A DNA stretch of 64,000 nucleotides from Cellulosimicrobium cellulans (GCF_024124905.1 NZ_JAMXST010000001.1:930001-994000); one strand, 5' to 3'; shown: positions 1 to 9,400, counted from the first letter of the stretch. Program-made: numbers and translations. The notes: generated from the sequence alone by a model not told the origin.

Positions 1-438
1 TGCGGTCGCGAGCGGCACGTCAGGAGCCTCAGCCGACGCGGGAGCCGCCGGCACGGACCCCAGCGCCGCCGCGTGCTTCGCGGCCGCCCGGCGGATCGTC
101 GCGATCTTCGGAGCGCCCCGCTCTGCGGTCTCGGCGGGGAGCCGGTCGAGGACGGTCACGTCCGCCCGGGCCGCGAGCGCGAGGAGCGCCCAGAGCGTCC
201 GTGCGTCGAGCGCCTCCGCGAGGCTCGACGCGTCGAGACCGGCAACCGCCCTGAGGCCCGGGTCCTCGAACACCCGCAACGCCGCACGCTCCAGCGCGGG
301 GTCACTCGGGAGGCGCACGGCCCCCTGGATGGCGTTCGGCTGGTTCGAGTAGCGGTCGAACCGGGTCAGCACGTGCTCGGCGCGTGGTGCGCCGATCGCG
401 TCCGCCAGCACGGCGAAGACGCCTGTCGAACCCGGCAT
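1..438 (-). CDS. Hypothetical protein, 5' part only (runs off the window)
   Basis: An open minus-strand frame runs from an ATG at 438 to the window edge with no stop, giving 146 residues. A GGAGG lies five bases before the ATG, which supports this start. The product begins MPGSTGVFAVLADAIG, carries several charged and aromatic residues in its first third (for example RFDRYSNQP) and becomes Ala/Pro-rich near the edge. I do not recognise the family. It lies downstream of tRNA-Ala(GGC) on the same strand, with a hairpin between them, so it is probably transcribed separately from the tRNA. Confidence 0.65.
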   Translation of the reverse strand, partial: MPGSTGVFAVLADAIGAPRAEHVLTRFDRYSNQPNAIQGAVRLPSDPALERAALRVFEDPGLRAVAGLDASSLAEALDARTLWALLALAARADVTVLDRLPAETAERGAPKIATIRRAAAKHAAALGSVPAAPASAEAPDVPLATA

Positions 439-583
439 GCGAGCCTCCGCTTCCCGTGGGGACCATCCAGCCGCCGGACGGCAGGACGGGCGGGGCCGAC
501 CCTACCGGCCAGGCCTCATGGCCGCCGAGGCGCGCCGAGCAGGAGAGCGAGAGCGACGACCCGACGCAGCGCAGAAACGACGA

Positions 584-614
584 AAGCGGGGCGCCGTTGA
601 ACGACGCCCCGCTT
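584..614 (-). terminator. Hairpin terminator after tRNA-Ala
   Basis: A perfect 10-bp inverted repeat (AAGCGGGGCG at 584-593 with its complement at 605-614) forms a GC-rich stem with an 11-base loop just past the tRNA 3' end. Read on the minus strand it is followed by TTTCGTCGTTTC, a loosely T-rich tail, as expected for an intrinsic terminator. Confidence 0.75.
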
Positions 615-622
615 CGATCCGG

Positions 623-695
623 TGGAGCTGAGGGGACTCGAACCCCTGACCCCCTGCATGCCATGCAGGTGCGCTACCAGCTGCGCCACAGCCCC
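623..695 (-). tRNA. tRNA-Ala, anticodon GGC
   Basis: The minus strand folds into a complete cloverleaf: acceptor GGGGCTG pairing with CAGCTCC, a D-arm with AGCTGGTAGCGC, an anticodon stem CCTGC/GCAGG around the loop ATGGCAT (anticodon GGC, alanine), and a T-arm GGTTCGAGTCC. The discriminator base is A and the following bases read CCG, so the 3' CCA is not fully encoded and must be added by the CCA-adding enzyme. Confidence 0.95.
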
Positions 696-774
696 GTGGA
701 TCTGCGAAGATCCTGGTCAAACACTGGATGAACACTCCCCCGGCCGGTTTCCCGTCCTGCGGAGCGTCGCTAGT

Positions 775-1455
775 CTACGCAGAAACCGGCTCCAGATTCC
801 AATCCGGTCCCGCGTTCCACTCGTCGAGCGGGAACCCGGCGCCGACGTTGTGCGCCACGAGGCGCCACGCGGGCGTCGCGGCGGGCGCGGAGCGGTGCAG
901 GTGGGACCAGTGGACGTTGTGCAGGCCGGAGATCCCGCGCCAGCCCTCGGGGTCCAGCCCGAGCAGCGCGGTGACGGCGAGCGTGATGGCGGCGCCGTGG
1001 GACACGACGACGAGCGTGTCGTCGTGCTCCAGCTCCTCGACGTGCTCGGTGACGGCCTCCACGAGGCGCGCGGCCACGGCGGCCTTGGTCTCGGCGCCCG
1101 CGCGCGTGGGCTCCTCGCCCCGGCGCCACGCCGCGTACTCCTCCGGCCACCGCTCGGCGATCTCCGGGCCGGTCAGTCCCTCCCACTCCCCGAACCCGCG
1201 CTCGCGCAGCCGAGGGTCGAGCAGGACGTCCGCGCCGATCGCGTCCGCGTACGCGCGCGCGGTGTCGGTGGCGCGCACGAGGTCCGACGCGACGACGCGC
1301 GTGGCGCGGTGCGCGCTCGCGAGCGCCTTCGCGCCGTGCTCGGCCTGCCACTGCCCGACGCCGTCGAGCGGGATGTCGACCTGGCCCTGCAGGCGCATCC
1401 CGGCGTTGTACGCCGTCCGGCCGTGGCGCAGGAGGACGAGCGTGCCGGCGCTCAC
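775..1455 (-). CDS. Histidine phosphatase family protein (phosphoglycerate mutase-like)
   Basis: A 226-residue member of the histidine phosphatase superfamily. The N-terminal RHG motif with the catalytic histidine is at about residues 9-12 (LLRHGRT), and the second conserved histidine is in VVVSHGAA. Known relatives dephosphorylate phosphoglycerate, nucleotide or cofactor intermediates; the substrate here cannot be read from sequence. The GTG start at 1455 overlaps the rsfS stop (GTGA), so translation is coupled to rsfS, an arrangement common in actinobacteria (nadD-rsfS-phosphatase). A longer reading frame upstream is Arg-rich noise inside rsfS. An imperfect inverted repeat (744-751 with 782-789) surrounds the stop codon and may end the transcript. 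Confidence 0.88.
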   Translation of the reverse strand: MSAGTLVLLRHGRTAYNAGMRLQGQVDIPLDGVGQWQAEHGAKALASAHRATRVVASDLVRATDTARAYADAIGADVLLDPRLRERGFGEWEGLTGPEIAERWPEEYAAWRRGEEPTRAGAETKAAVAARLVEAVTEHVEELEHDDTLVVVSHGAAITLAVTALLGLDPEGWRGISGLHNVHWSHLHRSAPAATPAWRLVAHNVGAGFPLDEWNAGPDWNLEPVSA

Positions 1456-1898
1456 GCCAGGGGCTCCCCCGAGAGGCGGATGGCGCCGTCGCTGCGGGTC
1501 GTGTCGTCGGCGTCGTCGGCCGTGCCGTCGCCGCCGCGCGCGTCCTCGGGGAGCTCGACGACGGGGCAGTCCTTCCACAGCCGCTCGAGCGCGTAGTAGA
1601 CGCGGTCCTCGGAGTGCTGCACGTGCACGACGACGTCGCCGAAGTCGATGAGGACCCAGCGGGCCTCCTGCTTGCCCTCGCGGCGGATCGGCTTGGAACC
1701 CGCCTTGAACATCGCCTCCTCGACCGCGTCGACGATCGCGGAGACCTGGCGCTCGCTCGACCCGGACGCGATGAGGAACACGTCCGTGAGGACGAGCTGC
1801 TCGCTCACGTCGAGGGCGATGATCTCCTCGGCCTTGCGGTCGGACGCCGCCCGCGCCGCGATGACGGCGAGCTCTACGGCTCGTTCGGTGGCAGTCAC
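1452..1898 (-). CDS. rsfS: Ribosome silencing factor RsfS
   Basis: A 148-residue RsfS/Iojap/DUF143 protein. RsfS binds ribosomal protein uL14 on the 50S subunit and blocks joining to 30S when nutrients are short. The family core is intact: LDVSEQLVLTDVFLIASGSS, then a segment containing RREGKQEARWVLIDFGDVVV and VYYALERLW. An acidic tail of about 30 residues (rich in D, G, A) follows the domain. The GTG start at 1898 has GGAG four bases upstream. The neighbours nadD (upstream) and a histidine phosphatase (downstream, overlapping) are the usual partners. Confidence 0.95.
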   Translation of the reverse strand: MTATERAVELAVIAARAASDRKAEEIIALDVSEQLVLTDVFLIASGSSERQVSAIVDAVEEAMFKAGSKPIRREGKQEARWVLIDFGDVVVHVQHSEDRVYYALERLWKDCPVVELPEDARGGDGTADDADDTTRSDGAIRLSGEPLA

Positions 1899-1923
1899 GT
1901 GTCTCCGTTCGTGGTGCGGCCGC

Positions 1924-3024
1924 TCAGCGGCCGGTGTCGAGGGTGCCGGGGTCGTCCCACGACACGGCGGTCGCCGAGGCGCTCGTGTCCTCGGTGGCGA
2001 GACCGGGGTCGTCGCGCGAGACGAGCGTCCACACGAGCAGGCCGAGGACGAACGCCACGGCGACGAGGATGAGGTAGTGCAGCCACGTGTACGAGGGGCC
2101 GCGCGGCTCGTCGTCGAGGTCGTCGTCCGCCTCGCCGTCGAGCTCGTCGGCACGGCCGCGCACACGGGGGAAGAGGTCGTCGGACGAGCCGCCGACGGCG
2201 GGTGCCACGGCCGCCGTCTCGCGCACGCCGCCGAAGGGAGGCGCGGGCTCGCGGCCCGCGCTCGCCGGCTCGGGCGCCGACCCGGACGTGATGGCCGACC
2301 ACGGGAGCGCCGCTCCCGGGGCCTCGGCGGGCGCGGCCGCGGCGGGCGGAGCCGCCGGCCGCGCGGCGGCCGGCGTGCGCTCGGGCGCGGGCGCCGCGGT
2401 CGCACCCCACGGCGACGGAGCGGGTGCGGGAGACGGCGTGGCGGGGGGCGCGGCAGGTGCTGCCGCGGGAGCCGAGAAGGCCGACAGCCGCTGCGGCTGG
2501 GCCGGCGGCGCCTCGGGCGCTCCGACCCGGCCGACCGGCGCGGACCCGAAGCCACCCGCGGGAGCGGACGGCGTCGGGGGACGGACGGGGCCGGTGGCGC
2601 CCGGCGCGGCGGGCCGCGGCGGGCCCGCGGGCGGGCGGGAGCTCGTGCGCGTCGGCACCACGGGCGTCGGGACCGGCGGACGGATCGCGACCCGCTCCGC
2701 GGTCTCCTGCACCGGCGTGAGGCGACCCGTCTCGTCGAGACCCCGCATGCCACCCGAGGCGGCCGGAGGACGGACGACGGACGGCTGCGACGGGAAGTCC
2801 GTCGGACCGGCCGTCTCGCGCAGGGTGCGGCGCGACGGCGGCGGGGTCGCCGGAGCGGCGGGCCGCGCGGGAGCAGGCTGCTGCCACCCGCCGGCGCCGG
2901 GCGCCGGGGCGGGTGGAGGCGTGCCGGGCTGCGCGGACCGCTCGGCCGCGGCGGCCTGCTCGCGCTCGCGCATCTCGCGCCGCGTCAGCGGGCGGACGGG
3001 CTGCATGTTGCCGTTGTCACTCAT
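1924..3024 (-). CDS. Pro/Ala-rich single-pass membrane protein
   Basis: A 366-residue protein of unknown function. It starts [20 protein letters not shown], followed by about 270 residues dominated by Pro, Ala, Gly and Arg, then an acidic stretch ([11 protein letters not shown]) and one hydrophobic segment near the C-terminus ([17 protein letters not shown]) with a short tail. The likely topology is a long disordered cytoplasmic N-terminus with a C-terminal membrane anchor. The ATG at 3024 overlaps the last eight bases of nadD, so it is translationally coupled, and rsfS follows 25 bases downstream. A related gene often sits between nadD and rsfS in Micrococcales; no role is established. Confidence 0.8.
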   Translation of the reverse strand: MSDNGNMQPVRPLTRREMREREQAAAAERSAQPGTPPPAPAPGAGGWQQPAPARPAAPATPPPSRRTLRETAGPTDFPSQPSVVRPPAASGGMRGLDETGRLTPVQETAERVAIRPPVPTPVVPTRTSSRPPAGPPRPAAPGATGPVRPPTPSAPAGGFGSAPVGRVGAPEAPPAQPQRLSAFSAPAAAPAAPPATPSPAPAPSPWGATAAPAPERTPAAARPAAPPAAAAPAEAPGAALPWSAITSGSAPEPASAGREPAPPFGGVRETAAVAPAVGGSSDDLFPRVRGRADELDGEADDDLDDEPRGPSYTWLHYLILVAVAFVLGLLVWTLVSRDDPGLATEDTSASATAVSWDDPGTLDTGR

Positions 3025-3622
3025 CGTGCTGACCTCGATACAAACCGTGCTTGGCGATGTACTGGACCACGCCGTCCGGAACCAGATACCACACCGGCTG
3101 GCCCGCCTCCGCACGCCGACGGCAGTCCGTCGACGAGATGGCGAGGGCCGGGACCTCGAGCGTGGTGACCACGCCCGGCGGCAGACCCTCGACGCTCAGG
3201 CTGTGGCCCGGGCGGGAGACAGCCACGAAGTGTGCCATCTTCCACAGCTCGTCGGCATCCTTCCAGGTCAGGATCTGCTCGATCGCGTCCGCACCCGTGA
3301 TGAAGAACAGCTCCGCGTCCGGACGCGCGGCCCGCAGGTCGCGCAGCGTGTCGACCGTGTAGGTCAGTCCCGGCCGGTCGACGTCGACCCGGCTCACCGT
3401 GAAGCGCGGGTTCGAGGCGGTCGCGATGACCGTCATGAGGTACCGGTGCTCGGCCGGGCTGACGCTCTGGTGCTGCTTGAACGACGGCTTTCCCGTGGGG
3501 ACGAACACGACCTCGTCGAGGTCGAACCGCGCCGCGGCCTCGCTCGCCGCGACGAGGTGGCCGTGGTGGATGGGGTCGAACGTGCCACCCATCACCCCCA
3601 GGCGGGGACGGCGCGGGCTCAT
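3017..3622 (-). CDS. nadD: Nicotinate-nucleotide adenylyltransferase
   Basis: A 201-residue NadD, which transfers AMP from ATP to nicotinate mononucleotide to make deamido-NAD in NAD synthesis. The nucleotidyltransferase signature [12 protein letters not shown] is at residues 12-23, including the HxGH motif. The C-terminal ISSTDCRRR matches the ISST-RxR motif that closes the active site. Length is normal for the family. It is upstream of, and overlaps, the Pro/Ala-rich membrane protein and rsfS, and follows a small membrane protein gene by 43 bases. Confidence 0.96.
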   Translation of the reverse strand: MSPRRPRLGVMGGTFDPIHHGHLVAASEAAARFDLDEVVFVPTGKPSFKQHQSVSPAEHRYLMTVIATASNPRFTVSRVDVDRPGLTYTVDTLRDLRAARPDAELFFITGADAIEQILTWKDADELWKMAHFVAVSRPGHSLSVEGLPPGVVTTLEVPALAISSTDCRRRAEAGQPVWYLVPDGVVQYIAKHGLYRGQHDE

Positions 3623-3665
3623 CGGGACGTCATCGGTCGCGGGCGCTTCCGTCGTTCGCTACCGG

Positions 3666-3821
3666 TCAGTGCCGCGTGCCGACGCTGCGGAACGCGTAGG
3701 TCACGAGCAGCAGGGCCACGAGCCCGCCGAACCCGAGCAGCCCGTAGGCGAGCGGCGGGATGGGCAGGTGCGACGCGGCCTCGGCGCCTTCCTCGGCGGC
3801 CAGCACGACGGCAGAGATCAC
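3666..3821 (-). CDS. Small single-pass membrane protein, 51 residues
   Basis: A short minus-strand gene between proA and nadD. Translation from the GTG at 3821 gives 51 residues ending at a TGA at 3666; AGGAGG lies about five bases upstream of the GTG, a near-ideal ribosome binding site. The product has a short acidic N-terminus, then a hydrophobic segment (residues 24-43, LAYGLLGFGGLVALLLVTYA) and a basic tail (FRSVGTRH). I recall similar small proteins at the nadD-proA junction in other actinobacteria, which argues it is real. The function is unknown. Confidence 0.75.
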   Translation of the reverse strand: MISAVVLAAEEGAEAASHLPIPPLAYGLLGFGGLVALLLVTYAFRSVGTRH

Positions 3822-4012
3822 GACGTCCTCCTCGAAGGTCGTCCCCGGGGCGGACGGTGTCGTGCCGCGGTCCGGGGTGGTGCGGTGGAACGGTTCGCCT
3901 GCCGGGACCGGCCCGACGGCGGACCGGACGGGCTCCGGTCGCCGACCAGTCTCTCACGACCGCTCGGCGGCCCGGTCCGGCAGGTATCAGGTACGTGCCG
4001 ACGAACCGCTCG

Positions 4013-5359
4013 TCACGGACGGACGTGACCGTCGCCGTGCACGACCCACTTCGTCGTCGTGAGCTCGGCCAGGCCCATGGGGCCGCGCGCGTGGAGCTTC
4101 TGCGTCGAGATGCCGATCTCCGCGCCGAGGCCGAACTGCCCGCCGTCGGTGAACCGCGTCGAGGCGTTGACCATGATCGCGGCCGAGTCGAGCTCCGCGA
4201 CGAACCGCTCCGAGGACGCCAGGTCGCGCGTGACGATCGCCTCGGTGTGCCCGGACGTCCACGTGCGGACGTGCTCGATCGCGGCGTCGAGGTCGTCGAC
4301 CACGCGCACGGCGATCTCGGGCGCGAGGTACTCGGTCGCCCAGTCCTCGTCCGTCGCCGCGAGCACCTCCGTGCCCTCGGGCGCGAGTCCGGCCGTGCGG
4401 TCGTCGCCGTGCACGACGACGCCCGCCTCGGTGAGCGCGGCGAGCGCGGCGGGGAGGAACTCGGGTGCGGCGTCCGCGTGGACGAGGAGCGTCTCCGCGG
4501 CGTTGCACACGCCCACGCGCTGGGTCTTCGCGTTGAGCAGGATCTCGAGCGCCATGGCGCGGTCGGCGCTCGCGTCGACGTACACGTGGACGTTGCCGAC
4601 GCCCGTCTCGATGACGGGCACGGTCGACTCGCGCACCACGGTGCGGATGAGGTCCGCCCCGCCACGCGGCACCAGCACGTCGACGAGCCCGCGCGCGTGC
4701 ATGAGCGCGACGGCGCCCGGACGCCCGTGGCGGTCGATCGACTGCACGAGGTCGCCGGGCAGCCCCTGCGCCTCGAGCGCGCGGGCGAGGACGCCCACGA
4801 TGACCTCGTTGGAGCTCGCAGCCGCGGACCCGCCGCGCAGGATCACGGCGTTGCCGCTCTTCAGCGCGAGTCCCGCGGCGTCGACCGTGACGTTGGGCCG
4901 AGCCTCGTAGATCATGCCGACGACGCCCATGGGCACGCGCAGCTGGCGCAGACGCAGGCCGTTCGGCAGCGTCGAGCCGCGCACGACCTCGCCCACCGGG
5001 TCGGGTAGGCCCGCGAGCGCCCGCAGCGCGTCGGCGATCGCGGCGATGCGCGGGCCGTCGAGCGCGAGCCGGTCGAGCAGGCCCTCGCTCATCCCGTTCG
5101 CGCGCTCGCGCGCGAGGTCGACGGCGTTCGCGGCCACGATCTCGTCCGTCGCCGCGACGAGCGCGTCGGCGAGGGCGAGGAGAGCCGCGTCCTTGGTCGC
5201 GCGCGTGGCGGTCGCCAGCGTGCGCGAGGCGACCTTCGCGCGGCGCGCGACGTCCTCGACGGCGGTCGCGACGTCGGTCGCGGGGCCGGCTGCGGCGGGA
5301 CCCGCGGGCTGGGGCTCGGTGGCGCCCGCGACGACGGGCGCGTCCTCGGTGGTGGTCAT
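4013..5359 (-). CDS. proA: Gamma-glutamyl phosphate reductase
   Basis: A 448-residue ProA, the NADPH-dependent reductase that converts glutamate 5-phosphate to glutamate-5-semialdehyde in proline synthesis. It belongs to the aldehyde dehydrogenase fold; family segments such as [20 protein letters not shown], the IILRGGSAA-like loop and the catalytic-cysteine region [17 protein letters not shown] are present. About 30 extra Ala/Pro/Thr residues precede the domain. proB is 54 bases upstream on the same strand, so the two successive enzymes of the pathway are probably co-transcribed. Confidence 0.96.
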   Translation of the reverse strand: MTTTEDAPVVAGATEPQPAGPAAAGPATDVATAVEDVARRAKVASRTLATATRATKDAALLALADALVAATDEIVAANAVDLARERANGMSEGLLDRLALDGPRIAAIADALRALAGLPDPVGEVVRGSTLPNGLRLRQLRVPMGVVGMIYEARPNVTVDAAGLALKSGNAVILRGGSAAASSNEVIVGVLARALEAQGLPGDLVQSIDRHGRPGAVALMHARGLVDVLVPRGGADLIRTVVRESTVPVIETGVGNVHVYVDASADRAMALEILLNAKTQRVGVCNAAETLLVHADAAPEFLPAALAALTEAGVVVHGDDRTAGLAPEGTEVLAATDEDWATEYLAPEIAVRVVDDLDAAIEHVRTWTSGHTEAIVTRDLASSERFVAELDSAAIMVNASTRFTDGGQFGLGAEIGISTQKLHARGPMGLAELTTTKWVVHGDGHVRP

Positions 5360-5413
5360 GGACCGAGCCTACGTCGGCCGGGCTCACCCCGGGGGGCGCC
5401 GTCCGACGGCCGG

Positions 5414-6550
5414 TCAGCGGGGCCGCTTGCGCACCAGGACGAGGTCGTCGCGGTGCACGACCTCCCGGTCGTAGCCCTCGCCCAGCTCGGCCCGCAGCTC
5501 GCCCGTCGACCGGCCGAGGAGGTCCGGGATGTCACGGGACTCGAACGCGACGAGCCCGCGGGCGACCACGCGCCCGTCCGACGTCACCAGCTCGACCGGG
5601 TCCCCGGCGTCGAACTCCCCCTCGACGGCCGTGATCCCCGCGGGCAGGAGCGACGCGCGCCCGCCCTGCACGGCCTTCACCGCGCCGTCGTCGAGCACCA
5701 GTCGGCCGCGCGTGCGCGCGGCGTGCGCGAGCCAGAGGCGACGGCGGGTCGTCCGCTTGCCGGTCGCGGCGAACCACGTCCCGACGGGGTCGCCCGCGAG
5801 CGCGGCGGCAGCGTTCTGCGCCTGGGTCAGCACGACGGGGATGCCCGTCCCGGTCGCGATGGAGACGGACTCGAGCTTGGTGAGCATGCCGCCCGTCCCG
5901 ACCGCGCTCCCCCGGCCCGTGACCTCGACGCCCTCGATGTCGGCCGCGGAGCGCACCTCGGCGATGCGGCGCGTGCCGGGGCGCGACGGCGGGCCGTCGT
6001 AGAGGCCGTCGACGTCGGTGAGCAGGACCATCGCGTCGGCACGCACGAGGTGGGAGACGAGCGCGGCGAGGCGGTCGTTGTCGCCGAACCGGATCTCGTC
6101 GGTCGCGACGGCGTCGTTCTCGTTGACGATCGGCACGACGCCGAGGTCGAGCAGACGTTCGAGCGAGCGCTGGGCGTTGCGGTAGTGCCCGCGGCGGACG
6201 GTGTCCTCGGCGGTGAGCAGCACCTGGCCGACGCGCAGCCCGTGCCCGGCGAACGCCTCCGTGTAGCGGGCGACGAGCATGCCCTGGCCGACCGAGGCGG
6301 TCGCCTGCGCCGTCGCCAGGTCGCGCGGTCGGCTCGCGAGCCCCAGGGGCCCGATGCCGGCGGCGATCGCACCGGACGTGACGAGCACCACCTGGCCGCC
6401 CGCCGCGCGTCGCGCCGCGAGGACGTCGACGAGAGCCCGCAGCGCCGTGAGGTCGAGGTGACCGTCCGCGCCCGTGAGCGAGGACGAGCCGATCTTCACC
6501 ACCACGCGGCGGGCGGAGGCGATCTCGGAGCGGGAGGACAGCGCGTTCAC
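5414..6550 (-). CDS. proB: Glutamate 5-kinase with PUA domain
   Basis: A 378-residue ProB that phosphorylates glutamate to glutamate 5-phosphate, the first and feedback-regulated step of proline synthesis. The amino acid kinase domain (about residues 13-260) starts RRVVVKIGSSSLTG and contains IVNENDAVATDEIRFGDND and the TGGMLTKL motif. A C-terminal PUA domain (about 285-370) is present, as in full-length bacterial enzymes. proA follows 54 bases downstream. A 23-bp hairpin upstream separates this gene from obgE. Confidence 0.96.
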   Translation of the reverse strand: MNALSSRSEIASARRVVVKIGSSSLTGADGHLDLTALRALVDVLAARRAAGGQVVLVTSGAIAAGIGPLGLASRPRDLATAQATASVGQGMLVARYTEAFAGHGLRVGQVLLTAEDTVRRGHYRNAQRSLERLLDLGVVPIVNENDAVATDEIRFGDNDRLAALVSHLVRADAMVLLTDVDGLYDGPPSRPGTRRIAEVRSAADIEGVEVTGRGSAVGTGGMLTKLESVSIATGTGIPVVLTQAQNAAAALAGDPVGTWFAATGKRTTRRRLWLAHAARTRGRLVLDDGAVKAVQGGRASLLPAGITAVEGEFDAGDPVELVTSDGRVVARGLVAFESRDIPDLLGRSTGELRAELGEGYDREVVHRDDLVLVRKRPR

Positions 6551-6620
6551 GCGTCCATCATCGCCGCCGGACGGTCGCGGGCGCGCACGATTTCACGGAC
6601 CAGGACGCCCCGGACCGGTT

Positions 6621-6676
6621 GTGGGCATGGAAGGGGCCCGGTCCCGAGAAGGAGACCAGGCCCATTCCATGCCCAC
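6621..6676 (-). terminator. Long hairpin between obgE and proB
   Basis: Two 23-base arms (6621-6643 and 6654-6676) pair at 21 positions with G-U or mismatch at the other two, around a 10-base loop. The stem contains GTGGGCATGGAA. It lies 12 bases past the obgE stop and about 70 bases before proB. No clear U-run follows, but stems this long commonly serve as terminators in high-GC actinobacteria. Confidence 0.75.
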
Positions 6677-6688
6677 AGCGGGCCCGCG

Positions 6689-8209
6689 TCAGTCGGCGTC
6701 GGGGTCCGTCCAGGTGCCGGCCTCGCGCTCGGTCCACAGCTCGCGACGTGCCTCGGCCTTGGCGTCCATGCGCTCGTGGTGCTCGCGACGCTTCTCCGAG
6801 CGCGTGGGGCGCAGGCGCTCCTCGAGGCGGTTGTCCGAGCCGCGCGGGCCGCCGAGCAGCTCCGAGCCGGTCATGAGCGTCGGCTCCCAGTCGAAGACGA
6901 CGGCGTTGGCGTCGGTGCCGATGCGCACCTCGTCGCCCCCGACGGCCCCGGCCGCGAAGAGCTTCTCCTCCACGCCCAGGCGGGCGAGGCGGTCGGCGAG
7001 GTAGCCGACGGCCTCGTCGTTGCTGAAGTCCGTCTGGCGCACCCAGCGCTCGGGCTTGGCGCCGCGCACCTCGAACCAGTAGTCCGTGGCCCCGCCCTTG
7101 CGCGTGACGGTGAACCCGGCCTCGTCGACGGCCCGGGGCCGCAGCACGACGCGCGTCGGCTCGGGCGCAGGCGCCTCGGCCCGGGCCTTCTCGACGAGCT
7201 CGGCGAGCGCGTACGTCAGCGGGCGCAGGCCCTCGTGGCTGGCCGTCGAGATCTCGAACACGCGCAGGCCGCGCGCCTCGAGGTCGGGCTTGACGAGGTC
7301 GGCCAGCTCGCGCGCCTCGGGCACGTCGATCTTGTTGAGGACGACGAGCCGCGGGCGCTCGGTGAGCGGCACGCGGCCGCCCTCGATGTCGAGGTCCTGG
7401 GCGTAGGCGGCGAGCTCCGCCTCGATGACGTCGAGGTCGCTGATCGGGTCGCGACCCGGCTCGAGCGTCGCGCAGTCCAGGACGTGCACGATCACGGCGG
7501 TGCGCTCGATGTGGCGCAGGAACTCGAGCCCGAGCCCCTTGCCCTCGCTGGCGCCCGGGATGAGGCCCGGGACGTCCGCGACGGTGAAGCGTGCCGAGCC
7601 CGCCTGCACGACGCCGAGGTTCGGCACGAGCGTCGTGAACGGGTAGTCGGCGATCTTGGGCCGCGCGGCCGAGATCGCGGCGACGAGCGAGGACTTGCCC
7701 GCGCTCGGGTACCCGACGAGCGCGACGTCGGCGATCGTCTTGAGCTCGAGGACGACGTCCCGCTCCTCGCCCGGCTCGCCCAGCAGGGCGAAGCCCGGCG
7801 CCTTGCGGCGCGGGGACGACAGCGCGGCGTTGCCGAGCCCGCCGCGACCGCCCTCGGCGACGACGTACTCCGCGCCGTCGCCCACGAGGTCGGCCAGCAC
7901 GGTCCCGTCCGCCGCCTTGACGACGGTCCCGTCCGGCACGCGCAGGACGAGGTCCTCGCCGTTCGCCCCGTCGCGGTCGTCACCCATCCCCTGGGTTCCC
8001 GACGTCGCGTGCCGGTGCGGCGAGTGGTGGTACTCCAGCAGCGTGGTGGTCTGCGCGTCGACGACGAGACGCACGGTCCCGCCGTCCCCGCCGTTGCCGC
8101 CGTCGGGGCCCGCGAGCGGCTTGAACTTCTCGCGACGGACCGAGGCGCACCCGTTCCCGCCGTTGCCGCCGGAGACGTGCAGGACGACACGGTCGACGAA
8201 GCTGGCCAT
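6689..8209 (-). CDS. obgE: GTPase Obg/CgtA
   Basis: A 506-residue Obg GTPase, which works in 50S subunit maturation and stress signalling. The glycine-rich Obg fold spans about residues 1-160 ([19 protein letters not shown]). The G domain follows: P-loop [10 protein letters not shown], switch/G3 DVPGLI, and NKID (G4). The C-terminal OCT domain (roughly 350-430, [16 protein letters not shown]) is present, as in actinobacterial Obg. It is downstream of rplU-rpmA, the standard order; a terminator-like hairpin between rpmA and obgE may lower its expression relative to the ribosomal genes. Confidence 0.96.
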   Translation of the reverse strand: MASFVDRVVLHVSGGNGGNGCASVRREKFKPLAGPDGGNGGDGGTVRLVVDAQTTTLLEYHHSPHRHATSGTQGMGDDRDGANGEDLVLRVPDGTVVKAADGTVLADLVGDGAEYVVAEGGRGGLGNAALSSPRRKAPGFALLGEPGEERDVVLELKTIADVALVGYPSAGKSSLVAAISAARPKIADYPFTTLVPNLGVVQAGSARFTVADVPGLIPGASEGKGLGLEFLRHIERTAVIVHVLDCATLEPGRDPISDLDVIEAELAAYAQDLDIEGGRVPLTERPRLVVLNKIDVPEARELADLVKPDLEARGLRVFEISTASHEGLRPLTYALAELVEKARAEAPAPEPTRVVLRPRAVDEAGFTVTRKGGATDYWFEVRGAKPERWVRQTDFSNDEAVGYLADRLARLGVEEKLFAAGAVGGDEVRIGTDANAVVFDWEPTLMTGSELLGGPRGSDNRLEERLRPTRSEKRREHHERMDAKAEARRELWTEREAGTWTDPDAD

Positions 8210-8244
8210 GGAACGATCCTCTCAGAGGTGGGAGTGCGAGAAAC

Positions 8245-8283
8245 AGCAGGAGGGGCGCACCGCGTCGGTGCGCCCCTCCTGCT
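8245..8283 (-). terminator. Perfect 18-bp hairpin after rpmA
   Basis: AGCAGGAGGGGCGCACCG (8245-8262) and its exact complement (8266-8283) flank a three-base loop, about 20 bases past the rpmA stop. On the minus strand the stem is followed by GTTTCTCGC. This is a strong intrinsic terminator or attenuator between rpmA and obgE, and it may also protect the 3' end of the rplU-rpmA mRNA. Confidence 0.85.
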
Positions 8284-8302
8284 CGAAGCCTGTGGCTGTC
8301 GC

Positions 8303-8560
8303 TCAGCCCTCGACGGCGACGATGTCGATGACCTTGCGGCCACGACGCGTGCCGAACTGGACCGCACCGGCGGCCAGGGCGAACAGCGTGTCGTCCTTGC
8401 CGCGGCCGACGTTCTCACCGGGGTGGAAGTGCGTGCCACGCTGGCGGACGATGATCTCGCCCGACTTGACGACCTGACCGCCGAAGCGCTTGACGCCGAG
8501 GCGCTGGGCGTTCGAGTCGCGACCGTTGCGCGAGGAGCTCGCGCCCTTCTTGTGTGCCAT
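8303..8560 (-). CDS. rpmA: 50S ribosomal protein L27
   Basis: An 85-residue bL27. The N-terminus [20 protein letters not shown] is the normal bacterial form, without the cleaved extension seen in Firmicutes, and [19 protein letters not shown] is the conserved core. L27 contacts the peptidyl-transferase centre. The gene lies 86 bases downstream of rplU, and a very strong hairpin follows the stop codon. Confidence 0.98.
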   Translation of the reverse strand: MAHKKGASSSRNGRDSNAQRLGVKRFGGQVVKSGEIIVRQRGTHFHPGENVGRGKDDTLFALAAGAVQFGTRRGRKVIDIVAVEG

Positions 8561-8646
8561 GACGAACCTGCTTTCGTGCTGGTTGCTGAGGGAGGGTGCC
8601 GGTCGGCGCGGGGCGGCCCGTGGCCGCTACCTCGCGCCGGGCGAGG

Positions 8647-8967
8647 TCACTTGATGCCGGTGACCTTGAGGCGGGTCAGCTGCTGGCGGTGACCCTGACG
8701 ACGGCGGTAACCGGTCTTGTTCTTGTACCGCAGGATCGTGATCTTCGGACCCTTCTCGTCCCGCACGACCTCGGCGGTGACCTTGACCTTCGCGAGCTTC
8801 GCCGCGTCGGTGGTCACCTTCTCCCCGTCCACCAGCAGGAGAGCGGGCAGCTCGAGGGACTCACCGACCTTGGCGGACACCCGGTCCACCACGACGATGT
8901 CGCCGACGGAAACCTTCTCCTGCCGGCCACCGGCCTTGACGATCGCGTACACCACGTTGCTGCTCAT
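8647..8967 (-). CDS. rplU: 50S ribosomal protein L21
   Basis: A 106-residue bL21: [18 protein letters not shown] at the N-terminus and [13 protein letters not shown]-type C-terminal motif ([17 protein letters not shown]). The ATG at 8967 has AGGAG only two bases upstream, which is short; a GTG four codons downstream (VVYAIV) is the alternative and matches where many homologues begin, but its spacing to AGGAG is long. A consensus promoter lies about 120 bases upstream, leaving a leader that could carry regulation. Confidence 0.96.
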   Translation of the reverse strand: MSSNVVYAIVKAGGRQEKVSVGDIVVVDRVSAKVGESLELPALLLVDGEKVTTDAAKLAKVKVTAEVVRDEKGPKITILRYKNKTGYRRRQGHRQQLTRLKVTGIK

Positions 8968-9092
8968 CTCTCCTAGTCTTGGCGTGCTCGTCACGGCGAG
9001 TTCGTCTTGGAGACTCCGACCACGCCGCGGCGTGCGAGTGCGAGTCGTCCGTGGGCACACGGGACCGGCGCGCCTGGGCGCGCCGACGTTCA

Positions 9093-9121
9093 AGAGTACG
9101 GAAATCGGCTGGGCAGGTCAA
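9093..9121 (-). promoter_or_regulatory. Primary-sigma promoter of rplU-rpmA
   Basis: On the minus strand TTGACC (9121-9116) and TACTCT (9098-9093) are separated by exactly 17 bases, a close match to the housekeeping sigma consensus. The predicted start is near 9086, giving a leader of about 120 nucleotides before rplU. Confidence 0.8.
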
Positions 9122-9193
9122 ATGGCGCGGGCGGTGCCCGCCCGCTCTCGTCCGCGCGGCGGCCCGTGTCCCGCGGCGTGCCGGACTCCGTTC

Positions 9194-9400
9194 CTACTCG
9201 AGGACGAACGTGACCTCGAGGACGACCTGCCAGGTCGTGATGCGCCCGTCGACGATGTCGACCTTCTGCTCCTTGACCCACGCGCCCGAGACGTTGCGCA
9301 GCGTGCTCGCCGCGCGCTCGACGCCGATCCTCACGGCGTCCTCGAAGCTCGTGTCCGACCGCGCGCTGATGTGCGTGATCCGTGCCACCGTGCCGCTCAT
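9194..9400 (-). CDS. Dodecin family protein
   Basis: A 68-residue dodecin. These proteins form hollow dodecamers that bind flavins (or CoA in some actinobacteria) as a storage or buffering device. The family pattern is intact: ARITHISARSDTSFEDAVRIGVERA, then a segment with VSGAWVKEQKVDIVDGRI and WQVVLEVTFVLE. The ATG start at 9400 gives the normal family length. It is divergent from the isoaspartate methyltransferase gene and lies about 70 bases upstream of the rplU promoter. Confidence 0.93.
   Translation of the reverse strand: MSGTVARITHISARSDTSFEDAVRIGVERAASTLRNVSGAWVKEQKVDIVDGRITTWQVVLEVTFVLE

Noticed and set aside
73-600. Plus-strand 175-codon frame at the left edge
   Set aside because: It is antisense to the partial minus-strand gene with a good ribosome binding site, and crosses a terminator hairpin; the product is low-complexity.
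744-789. Confident terminator at the end of the histidine phosphatase gene
   Set aside because: The inverted repeat (CCGGTTTC with GAAACCGG) overlaps the coding end and has a large bulge; I mention it only as a possibility.
2087-5008. Very long plus-strand reading frame of 973 codons
   Set aside because: It lies antisense to nadD, proA and the Pro/Ala-rich protein gene; its product is Arg/Asp/Gly-rich without motifs, an artefact of GC-rich codon bias.
5453-8692. 1079-codon plus-strand frame
   Set aside because: Antisense shadow of proB, obgE and rpmA, which have clear family motifs.
8968-9092. Riboswitch in the rplU leader
   Set aside because: The leader is about 120 nucleotides but I could not see a known riboswitch core or an L21-binding structure by eye.
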